Shown here: in pieces, positions 1-5,938 of the stretch
How positions within the stretch are numbered: position 1 is the first letter of the stretch
Layout: the number at the start of each line of letters is the position of its first letter
DNA from: an uncultured Prevotella sp.
GTDB lineage: Bacteria; Bacteroidota; Bacteroidia; Bacteroidales; Bacteroidaceae
Length of the DNA: 6,787 nucleotides
NCBI GenBank assembly: GCA_900319895.1
Contig: ONQK01000181.1
Coordinates: 1-6,787 of the forward strand
Reading direction: 5' to 3'
The notes under the pieces: generated by a model
The model's database searches: none
What the model was told of the DNA's origin: nothing
Seen by the model: only the letters and a program-made list of their open reading frames with translations
Made by a program: the position numbers and the translations under genes

Positions 1-7
1 AAAAAAA
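1..7 (-). terminator. T run after tmRNA, possible terminator
   Basis: Directly after the mature 3' end of ssrA the minus strand reads C and then at least seven T. The acceptor and T-arm helices just upstream could act as the hairpin part of an intrinsic terminator. The window ends here, so the full T run and any further hairpin cannot be seen. Confidence 0.35.
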
Positions 8-8
8 G

Positions 9-406
9 TGGAGCTGGAGGGAGTCGAACCCTCGTCCGCACAAGGAAACCATATGCTTTCTACACGCTTATTCCAGCCTTTGATTTTCGTGCAGCAGCAA
101 GACCTGGACCACCAACTGATGCCTTATCCTCTAAAATCTCATGCAGGCACTGAGGCTTACCTGCACTATTCCCGATTTGCTAGCATCGCGAAAACAGACC
201 GCTTCGGGACAACAGCTGTCTGGGCGATGTCTCGTTCCCTCGCCTTGCAAGGGAATAAAGCTAAAATCTACTGTTCTTCGATTAAGCAGCGAGAGCATAC
301 TTATTGTTGCCAATTAATTTTCTGAAAGCTCTGTTTAAGGAGTGAACCAACGACCCTCCGCGTGCTTACATACCATTTCATCTCGCCGTCAAATCCGGTC
401 AGCCCC
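9..406 (-). ncRNA. ssrA: tmRNA (transfer-messenger RNA)
   Basis: tmRNA rescues ribosomes stalled on broken mRNA: with SmpB it enters the A site as an alanine tRNA mimic, then acts as a template for a degradation tag. Seen directly: the 5' end GGGGCUG (406-400) pairs with CAGCUCC at the 3' end (16-10, one G-U pair), followed by an A discriminator at 9. The T arm has a 5-bp stem (17-21 with 29-33) around a TTCGA loop. The 5' part carries the conserved GACCGGATTTGACGG segment. The tag frame lies at 311-282. Three pseudoknots can be drawn after the tag: stem 235-240/250-255 with 241-244/223-226; stem 195-199/218-222 with 204-209/170-175; stem 143-147/160-164 with 152-155/128-131. The first pseudoknot, before the tag, is less clear. 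CCA is not encoded; only one C precedes a T run. This is the one-piece form, about 398 nt. The ends are inferred from the acceptor stem. Confidence 0.97.
282..311 (-). other. tmRNA-encoded proteolysis tag, GNNKYALAA
   Basis: Inside ssrA the minus strand reads GGC AAC AAT AAG TAT GCT CTC GCT GCT TAA, giving the peptide GNNKYALAA and a stop. The C-terminal YALAA is the usual degron recognised by ClpXP-type proteases (family knowledge). The resume codon is taken as GGC at 311-309, by analogy with Bacteroidetes tags that begin with G; the untagged first residue would be the alanine carried on the tmRNA itself. The N-N-K middle differs from the GE(T/N)N forms I recall from Bacteroides and Porphyromonas and is closer to Prevotella-like tags. 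Confidence 0.9.
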
Positions 407-452
407 GTGGTTTTGACCAGAAAATACGCCAAGTGGTTGTATCTTCTGTTTG

Positions 453-484
453 CAAAATTACATTTTTTTCTTGAATTGAGCGAA
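453..484 (-). promoter_or_regulatory. Candidate Bacteroidetes promoter for ssrA
   Basis: On the minus strand TAATTTTG (460-453) matches the Bacteroidetes -7 element TAnnTTTG exactly. TTCG (484-481) stands 20 bases upstream as an imperfect -33 TTTG element. Transcription would begin roughly 40 bases before the mature 5' end at 406, leaving a short leader for RNase P to remove. The -7 box is seen directly; its activity and the start point are inferred. Confidence 0.55.
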
Positions 485-603
485 TTTCGACCGTTTTTTC
501 TCGTGATTTCCACACATTGGCCTTGAAAACCTTGTTCTTACGGGCTCTTTTCGTATTTTAGGGGAAATGAGACGAGTCGTTTGATGATATTTAAGACTTT
601 GTT

Positions 604-634
604 TTTGTCAGGTCGCAGATTTATTTTATCTTTG
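604..634 (+). promoter_or_regulatory. Candidate Bacteroidetes promoter for dus
   Basis: TTTG (604-607) and TATCTTTG (627-634) are separated by 19 bases, a full match to the Bacteroidetes primary sigma factor consensus TTTG / TAnnTTTG. Transcription would start near 640, giving an untranslated leader of about 20-25 bases before the dus ATG at 664. No Shine-Dalgarno sequence lies in that leader; it is T-rich, as is usual in this phylum. The spacer 407-663 holds this promoter and the divergent ssrA promoter, and I see no gene in it. Confidence 0.65.
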
Positions 635-663
635 CAGGGTTCAACGGACTGTTTTTTTATTGG

Positions 664-1668
664 ATGAAAATAGGTGATATTGATTTTGGCGCTCGTCCGC
701 TGTTTCTTGCTCCCATGGAGGATGTCACGGATATTGGCTTTCGCAGGCTTTGCAAGCGCTTTGGCGCTTCGATGGTCTATACAGAGTTTGTCAGTGCCGA
801 GGCATTGGTGCGGTCGGTCAAGAGCACGGTGCAAAAGCTAGCCATCAGCGACGACGAGCGGCCGGTGGGGATTCAGATCTATGGCCGCGATGTTCAGGCG
901 ATGGTTGAGGCGGCGCGGATGGTTGAGGCGGCGCACCCCGATGTCATAGACTTGAACTTTGGCTGTCCGGTAAAGAAAGTGGCAGGCAAGGGAGCCGGGG
1001 CTGGCATGTTGCGCAATATCCCTTTGATGTTGGACATCACCCGATCGGTGGTCCGGGCGGTGAAGACACCGGTGACGGTGAAGACCCGTTTGGGGTGGGA
1101 CCAACATGAACTGGTAATCGTTGAGCTTGCGGAGATGCTGCAAGACTGTGGAGTTCAGGCGCTGACCATCCATGGCAGGACGCGTAGCCAAATGTACACC
1201 GGCGAGGCAGACTGGACGAAAATACATGAAGTGAAGCACAACCCGCGCATTAAGATCCCGATTATCGGCAACGGTGACATCACGACGGGCGCGCAGGCGG
1301 CAGCAGCTTTTGACCATTTTGGCGTGGATGCCGTGATGGTGGGTAGGGCGACTTTTGGCTGTCCGTGGGTTTTTCAGGAGATGCGTGCGGCGGTTGACCG
1401 TTGCTCGGACGTTGGCAGGTTGACTGTTGACGAGAAAATAGACTTGCTCTTGGAGCAGCTGCACATCAACATGGAGCGTATTGACGAGAAGCGCGGCATA
1501 TTGCACACACGTCGACATTTGGCGGCGACGCCTGTGTTCAAGGGTATTCCCGACTTCCGTCAGACGCGTATAGAGATGCTCAGGGCAGAGACGGCAGCAG
1601 AGTTGACGGCCATCATTGAGGCCGCGCGTGCCCGTTTGCATGAATTGTCGTTGGACACAGCGACTTAG
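664..1668 (+). CDS. dusB: tRNA-dihydrouridine synthase, DusB family
   Basis: This cytoplasmic FMN enzyme reduces specific uridines in the tRNA D-loop to dihydrouridine using NADPH. The 334-residue protein shows the Dus TIM-barrel signatures in order: APMEDVTD (16-23), TEFVSAEA (40-47), GIQIYG (69-74), DLNFGCPVKKV (96-106) with the catalytic cysteine C101, VKTRLGWD (139-146) with FMN-binding K140, IHGRTRSQMYTGEADW (169-184) with H170, IIGNGDI (200-206) and the phosphate-binding VGRATFG (226-232). A short helical domain follows. The NFGCPVKK and KGAGAG motifs favour DusB over DusA or DusC, though the symbol rests on motif resemblance. Length is normal. The ATG at 664 places the first motif at the usual distance and follows a well-placed promoter. 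The following gap of 98 bases suggests it may be its own transcription unit. Dus activity needs FMN, which the downstream ribF product supplies. Confidence 0.93.
   Translation: MKIGDIDFGARPLFLAPMEDVTDIGFRRLCKRFGASMVYTEFVSAEALVRSVKSTVQKLAISDDERPVGIQIYGRDVQAMVEAARMVEAAHPDVIDLNFGCPVKKVAGKGAGAGMLRNIPLMLDITRSVVRAVKTPVTVKTRLGWDQHELVIVELAEMLQDCGVQALTIHGRTRSQMYTGEADWTKIHEVKHNPRIKIPIIGNGDITTGAQAAAAFDHFGVDAVMVGRATFGCPWVFQEMRAAVDRCSDVGRLTVDEKIDLLLEQLHINMERIDEKRGILHTRRHLAATPVFKGIPDFRQTRIEMLRAETAAELTAIIEAARARLHELSLDTAT
901..936 (+). repeat. 18-bp tandem repeat inside dusB
   Basis: Two adjacent 18-base units (901-918 and 919-936) agree at 16 of 18 positions, each beginning ATGGTTGAGGCGGCGC. They encode MVEAAR and MVEAAH in a helix just before the catalytic NFGCP loop. 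The frame is kept. From memory, other DusB proteins have about the same number of residues here, so the repeat need not be a recent insertion. Confidence 0.7.
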
Positions 1669-1684
1669 CGTTAAATAGAGTTTT

Positions 1685-1712
1685 GGAAAAGTTGAATTTT
1701 CCGTCGGTTTTT
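1685..1712 (+). terminator. Weak hairpin and T run after dusB
   Basis: GGAAAA (1685-1690) pairs with TTTTCC (1697-1702) over a 6-base loop, and a five-T run follows at 1708-1712 after a short GTCGG linker. The stem is short and A/T-rich and the T run is offset, so termination would be weak at best. I saw no plus-strand TAnnTTTG promoter in the 1669-1766 gap, so dusB and the ATPase gene could still be co-transcribed. Confidence 0.25.
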
Positions 1713-1766
1713 CTGCAAATTTACCTCTGGCGGGATGATTGAGTCAAATTGATGATAAGAAATTGA

Positions 1767-4346
1767 ATGAATAAAGAGATGTTGAACGGTTTGTCCCCGG
1801 AAGAAGTTGCCGTAAGTCGGCAGCAACACGGATCCAATGTGCTGACTCCGCCGAAGCGTGCGTCATTCTGGAAGCTTTATATCGATAAGTATCGTGATCC
1901 GATTATCCAGATTTTATTGTTTGCCATCCTCATCTCCCTGGTTTTCTCTTTTATTGAGGGCGAATTCGTGGAGACCATAGGCATTGCGCTGGCTGTTTTT
2001 TTCGCTACGACAGTGGGTTTTTATTTTGAACTTGATGCCACGCACAAGTTTGACGTCCTCAATGCGCTGAGCGAGGAGCAGCTCGTCAAGGTGCGGCGCG
2101 AGGGCGCGGTTCGGCAAGTGCCCCGCAGCGAGGTGGTGGTCGGGGACATCGTGATGATAGAGACGGGCGACGAGATACCGGCCGACGGATTGTTGCTGGA
2201 GGCGGTCGACCTGGAAGTGAACGAGTCGTCGTTGACAGGTGAGTTGCTGGCACATAAATATGCCGAGCTGTCGCGTGGACAAGAGGAGAGCACATTTCCG
2301 GCCAATCGTGTCTTGCGTTCGACGATGGTCATTGGGGGTCGTGGCCTGATGCGGGTGGATGCCGTTGGCGACAGGACGGAGATTGGGCTTGTGGCCCGGC
2401 AGGCGATGGAAATGTCCCAAGTGAAAACGCCACTTGGGCTGCAGCTGGAGAATTTGGCAAAAATAATCAGCAAGATAGGTGTTTTTGTGTCGATTTCGGC
2501 GTTTTTACTCTTTCTCATTCACGACATCATTGTCAACGACGCGGTTTGGCGCGGGGAGAACTACCTGCTGATGGCAGAACATGTGCTCAAATACTTTATG
2601 ATGGCTGTGACACTGATTGTGATGGCCGTGCCGGAGGGGCTCCCGATGGCGATAACATTGAGCCTTGCCCTCAACATGCGCAGGATGCTCAAGTCGAACA
2701 ATCTGGTCAGGAAGCTGCACTCTTGCGAGACGATGGGCGCTGTGACGGTGATTTGCACGGACAAGACAGGCACCCTGACGGAGAACCGGATGAAGGTACG
2801 AGACGTGTTGTTGACGCAAAACGCAGGTATGCAGCGTGTCATGAATGAGTCGCTCGCCCTTAATTCGACGGCTGAGTTGAGCGGCGAAGATGGCGTTGGC
2901 AACCCGACGGAGGTCGCATTGCTACGTTTTTTGAGGGCCAATGGAGTGGATTATCTCCAATTGAGGGAGACGGCAGCAATTTTGGAGCAAAATCCGTTTT
3001 CCACTGAAAAAAAATACATGCGGACAGTTGCTCAAATCGACGACCGACGCTATGAGTTCGTGAAGGGAGCCCCCGAAATCGTTTTAGCCACATGTTCTTT
3101 TGAAGGCGACGACAGACAGCAGGTTGAAGAGACCTTGAAACAATGGCAGCGCCAGGGCATGAGGACGTTGGCGTTCACTTGCAACGGCAATTTTCAGGCC
3201 ATAGTCAGCATTGTTGACCCTGTCCGCAGCGACGTGCCGGCGGCAGTGGCAGCTTGCCAGCAGGCAGGCATCAACATCAAGGTCGTTACGGGCGACACAT
3301 CGTTGACAGCCATAGAAATTGCTCGTCAAATCGGCATTGTGGATGACGAGGATGGTGAGGTGTTGTCAACATCTGGTCAACATGTCACGGGCAGCGATTT
3401 CGCTGCCATGAGCGAGCAGGAGGCGCTGGCTTGTGCTGCTCGATTGAAGGTCATGTCGCGTGCGCGCCCCGATGACAAGCGCAGGTTGGTGATGTGCCTT
3501 CAGCAATTGGGTGAAGTGGTGGCGGTGACAGGCGACGGCACCAATGACGCGCCAGCCTTGAATGCCGCACATGTCGGGCTCTCGCTGGGCTCTGGGACCT
3601 TTGTCGCCAAAGAGGCAAGCGACATGACACTGTTGGACGACTCTTTTTCTTCCATAGCCAAGGCAGTGATGTGGGGGCGCTCGCTGTACAAAAACATCCA
3701 GCGTTTTTTATTCTTCCAGCTGGTGGTTAACCTGACGGCATTGCTCCTGGTGCTGGCAGGCTCGCTGGTCGGGACGGAATTGCCCTTGACTGTAACCCAG
3801 ATCCTGTGGGTAAATTTGATCATGGACACTTTTGCCGCCATGGCCTTGGCATCGCTTTCGCCCACCAAGGAGGTCATGAGCGACCGCCCGAGGGCCAACG
3901 ATGAGTTTATCATCACACCGTATATTTTGAAGCGTATTTTGTTGTTCTCCGTCCTGTTCTTTATCATTGCTTTTGCAGGGCTTGTGTACTGTGAGCATCA
4001 TGGCGACGGGGTGGATGTCCATGAACTGACCCTCTTCTTCACCGTTTTTGTGATGTTGCAGGTCTGGAACCTCTTCAATGCGCGAGACTTGGGCACGAAC
4101 CGCTCGCTGTTGACGGACTTGCGCCGCGAGAAGAGCTTCTTGCTCGTGTTCTTGCTCACTTTGTCGGGCCAATGGGCAATCGTGGAGTTTGGCGGGAAAA
4201 TGTTCCGTACAGACGGCATGTCGCTGGTAGAATGGCTGGTGGTTATTGGGACGACCTCTGTCGTGATGTGGATGGGTGAGCTCGCACGCTGGATAGGGCG
4301 GAGACGTGACAGGAAAATCATGGGAAAAAATATGAAAATACAGTAG
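1767..4346 (+). CDS. Calcium-transporting P-type ATPase, PMCA (P2B) type
   Basis: This is an inner-membrane pump that exports Ca2+ using ATP through a phospho-aspartate intermediate. The 859 residues carry the full set: N-terminal cation-ATPase segment (6-40), helices M1-M2 (about 46-62, 68-88), actuator TGE loop (157-159), M3-M4 (about 235-255, 274-297) with VPEGLP (288-293), phosphorylation site DKTGTLT (332-338, D332), nucleotide-binding FSTEKKYM (411-418) and KGAPE (433-437), VTGD (507-510), hinge TGDGTNDAP (588-596), then six C-terminal helices. Ion ligands: E290 in M4, N655 in M5, N683 and D687 in the M6 NLIMD motif. M5 has alanine (A658) where SERCA has glutamate, as in plasma-membrane pumps with one Ca2+ site. 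The actuator reads TGEL rather than TGES. No calmodulin-binding extension is apparent; the C-terminus is short and basic. No Shine-Dalgarno precedes the ATG. Ca2+ specificity is inferred from these residues. Confidence 0.93.
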   Translation: MNKEMLNGLSPEEVAVSRQQHGSNVLTPPKRASFWKLYIDKYRDPIIQILLFAILISLVFSFIEGEFVETIGIALAVFFATTVGFYFELDATHKFDVLNALSEEQLVKVRREGAVRQVPRSEVVVGDIVMIETGDEIPADGLLLEAVDLEVNESSLTGELLAHKYAELSRGQEESTFPANRVLRSTMVIGGRGLMRVDAVGDRTEIGLVARQAMEMSQVKTPLGLQLENLAKIISKIGVFVSISAFLLFLIHDIIVNDAVWRGENYLLMAEHVLKYFMMAVTLIVMAVPEGLPMAITLSLALNMRRMLKSNNLVRKLHSCETMGAVTVICTDKTGTLTENRMKVRDVLLTQNAGMQRVMNESLALNSTAELSGEDGVGNPTEVALLRFLRANGVDYLQLRETAAILEQNPFSTEKKYMRTVAQIDDRRYEFVKGAPEIVLATCSFEGDDRQQVEETLKQWQRQGMRTLAFTCNGNFQAIVSIVDPVRSDVPAAVAACQQAGINIKVVTGDTSLTAIEIARQIGIVDDEDGEVLSTSGQHVTGSDFAAMSEQEALACAARLKVMSRARPDDKRRLVMCLQQLGEVVAVTGDGTNDAPALNAAHVGLSLGSGTFVAKEASDMTLLDDSFSSIAKAVMWGRSLYKNIQRFLFFQLVVNLTALLLVLAGSLVGTELPLTVTQILWVNLIMDTFAAMALASLSPTKEVMSDRPRANDEFIITPYILKRILLFSVLFFIIAFAGLVYCEHHGDGVDVHELTLFFTVFVMLQVWNLFNARDLGTNRSLLTDLRREKSFLLVFLLTLSGQWAIVEFGGKMFRTDGMSLVEWLVVIGTTSVVMWMGELARWIGRRRDRKIMGKNMKIQ

Positions 4347-4349
4347 AAA

Positions 4350-4976
4350 ATGGACTTGAGCAATATTAAGAATATTATTTTTGACTTTGGCTGCGTGCTG
4401 ATCGACCTTGACAAGCAACGTTGTGTTGAAGCCTTTCAGGAAATTGGCGCGGCCGAGATTGCCAAATATGTTGATGAGCAGCGCTCGGAAGACTTGTTTC
4501 ATGACTTGGAGTTAGGTAAGATCACCGCTGAGGAGTTTTGTGATGAAGCGCGCTGCCGTATTGGGAAAGATGTGTCAAACGAAGACATCTTCGGGGCGTG
4601 GAATGCTTTGCTGGCCGGCATACCGTCTTGTCGCCTTCAAAAAATCGTGGCGCTGCGTAAGCGCCATCGGCTTTTCCTGCTCTCGAACACGAATGTCATC
4701 CATTGGGAGACATCGGTGAAAAAATATTTCCCTCATGCCGGAAAAGGAGTGGATGATTATTTTGAACACTGCTTTTTGTCGTATGAGATGAACTTGCTCA
4801 AACCTCATGCGGAGATTTATTTAAAAGTGCTCGAGAAAGCAGGAATCCGGGCAGAAGAGACACTGTTCATCGACGATTCGGCGCGAAATTGTGAAGGGGC
4901 CGAGGCAGTTGGCATCAAAACCTTGAATGTCAGTCATGGCAACCAATGGCTGGAGGTCCTGGATGAGTTACTTTAA
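4350..4976 (+). CDS. HAD-superfamily (HAD-IA) phosphatase, substrate unknown
   Basis: This is a 208-residue cytoplasmic haloacid-dehalogenase-fold hydrolase, probably a phosphatase for a small phosphorylated metabolite. All four HAD motifs are visible: I, IIFDFGCVLID with nucleophile D12; II, LFLLSNTN with S112; III, K151 in LLKPH; IV, LFIDDSARN with D175 and D176. The helical cap lies between motifs I and II, as in HAD-IA members. The residue two after the nucleophile is glycine (G14), not the usual second aspartate; YihX-type glucose-1-phosphatases share this DxGxV form, so it is not necessarily inactive. Length is normal for the family. It starts 3 bases after the ATPase stop and ends 8 bases before ribF, so it is very probably co-transcribed with both. 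The neighbour hints at a flavin-pathway phosphate ester, but sequence alone cannot set the substrate. Confidence 0.88.
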   Translation: MDLSNIKNIIFDFGCVLIDLDKQRCVEAFQEIGAAEIAKYVDEQRSEDLFHDLELGKITAEEFCDEARCRIGKDVSNEDIFGAWNALLAGIPSCRLQKIVALRKRHRLFLLSNTNVIHWETSVKKYFPHAGKGVDDYFEHCFLSYEMNLLKPHAEIYLKVLEKAGIRAEETLFIDDSARNCEGAEAVGIKTLNVSHGNQWLEVLDELL

Positions 4977-4984
4977 AAGCAAGG

Positions 4985-5938
4985 ATGATGAAAACCATTG
5001 ATTTTGACCAAGAAACATGTCTGACAAGACCTCTTGTTGCCACAATCGGCTTTTTCGACGGCGTACACAAAGGCCATCAGTACCTTATCAATCATGTCGT
5101 GCAGCAGGCCGACGAACTTGGCTGTGAGTCGGCGGTCATTACGTTCAGGCAGCATCCAAGACAGGTGTTGGACGCAGACTATTGCCCCAAAGAACTTTCG
5201 GATTTTGACGAAAAACAGTTGTTGCTCTCAAAAACAAGGGTCGAAAACGTGATAGCACTGGATTTTGATGAAAGTCTTGCTGCCATGACGGCGCGTGAAT
5301 TCATGGAAAAAATATTGTATCAAAAATTGTGCGTGCGCCGTCTGTTGATAGGCTATGACAACCGGTTTGGCAAAGACAGGGCGGAAACGTTTGAAGATTA
5401 TGTGCGCCATGGCCGTGAAATCGGTATTGAGGTTCTTCAAAGCCAACCTTTCGTATTGAACGGCGAAAGGGTCAGCTCTTCGCTAGTCAGGCGTTATTTA
5501 GAGGCAGGGGAGATGGAGCTGGCAGCATTCTGTCTGGGCTATCCGTACACGCTGAGGGGAAAAGTGGTGCATGGCGTGAAAAAAGGGCGTGAGATAGGCT
5601 TCCCTACCGCCAACTTAGTGCTTGAAGACCAACGGAAACTCATACCCGATAATGGAGTGTATGCCGTGAAAGTGCGGTTGGAAAATAGTTTGGAGATGAA
5701 GCATGCCATGATGAACATCGGCACAAGGCCGACGTTTGGAGACAATCGGCGAACCATGGAGGTGCATATCCTTAATTTCTCGGACGACTTATACGGACAG
5801 CGCCTGAGCGTCTCTTTCATCCACCGTTTGCGTGAGGAAAAAGCCTTCGAGACAGAGAGTTTGCTCATCGAACAATTGCATGAGGACAAGCGATTAGTAA
5901 CCGAACAGTTTATAAAGGAACAAGAAAATGACGAATAA
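4985..5938 (+). CDS. ribF: Bifunctional riboflavin kinase / FAD synthetase
   Basis: The enzyme makes FMN from riboflavin and ATP, then FAD from FMN and ATP, in the cytoplasm. The N-terminal adenylyltransferase domain (about 15-185) shows GFFDGVHKGH (22-31), with H28 and H31 of the HxGH nucleotide-binding signature, then TFRQHP (53-58), GYDNRFG (123-129) and VSSSLVRRYL (163-172). The C-terminal kinase domain (about 186-312) shows LRGKVVHGVKKG (190-201), GFPTANL (205-211), GVYAV (224-228), NIGTRPTF (244-251) and EVHIL with the likely catalytic base E259. At 317 residues it is full length. Two ATGs stand in tandem at 4985 and 4988; AAGG at 4981-4984 touches the first, so the second is an equal alternative. 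The gene sits 8 bases after the HAD phosphatase, and its end overlaps the protease gene by 11 bases, which points to an operon. Confidence 0.95.
   Translation: MMKTIDFDQETCLTRPLVATIGFFDGVHKGHQYLINHVVQQADELGCESAVITFRQHPRQVLDADYCPKELSDFDEKQLLLSKTRVENVIALDFDESLAAMTAREFMEKILYQKLCVRRLLIGYDNRFGKDRAETFEDYVRHGREIGIEVLQSQPFVLNGERVSSSLVRRYLEAGEMELAAFCLGYPYTLRGKVVHGVKKGREIGFPTANLVLEDQRKLIPDNGVYAVKVRLENSLEMKHAMMNIGTRPTFGDNRRTMEVHILNFSDDLYGQRLSVSFIHRLREEKAFETESLLIEQLHEDKRLVTEQFIKEQENDE
5915..5919 (+). promoter_or_regulatory. Shine-Dalgarno-like AAGGA before the protease gene
   Basis: AAGGA lies inside the end of ribF, with 8 bases between it and the ATG at 5928. It is the only well-spaced ribosome binding site in the window and supports the overlapping start at 5928. 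Because it is within translated ribF, expression of the two genes may be coupled (inference). Confidence 0.4.

Noticed and set aside
9..33. A tRNA gene at the window start
   Set aside because: The T arm and acceptor end look like a tRNA, but no anticodon arm follows; the 5' half lies about 370 bases away, as in tmRNA.
8..325. Open frame of 105 codons on the plus strand
   Set aside because: It is the complement of ssrA; the GVEPSS start is the T arm read backwards, a common false gene call over tmRNA and tRNA.
301..513. Minus-strand frame of 70 codons
   Set aside because: It runs through the 5' half of ssrA and its promoter; only the short tag frame at 311-282 is known to be translated from tmRNA.
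538..834. Minus-strand frame of 98 codons over the dus start
   Set aside because: It overlaps the dus promoter and the conserved APMEDVTD region and has no recognisable motif.
838..1641. Minus-strand frame of 267 codons opposite dusB
   Set aside because: Long, but rich in His/Arg/Leu with no family motif; it is the shadow of a clearly conserved Dus frame.
3708..4502. Minus-strand frame of 264 codons opposite the ATPase 3' end
   Set aside because: It spans the complement of membrane helices M5-M10 and the HAD start, has unusual His/Gln-rich composition and no family resemblance.
4985..5938. An FMN riboswitch ahead of ribF
   Set aside because: Only 8 bases separate ribF from the previous gene, so there is no leader able to hold an RFN element.
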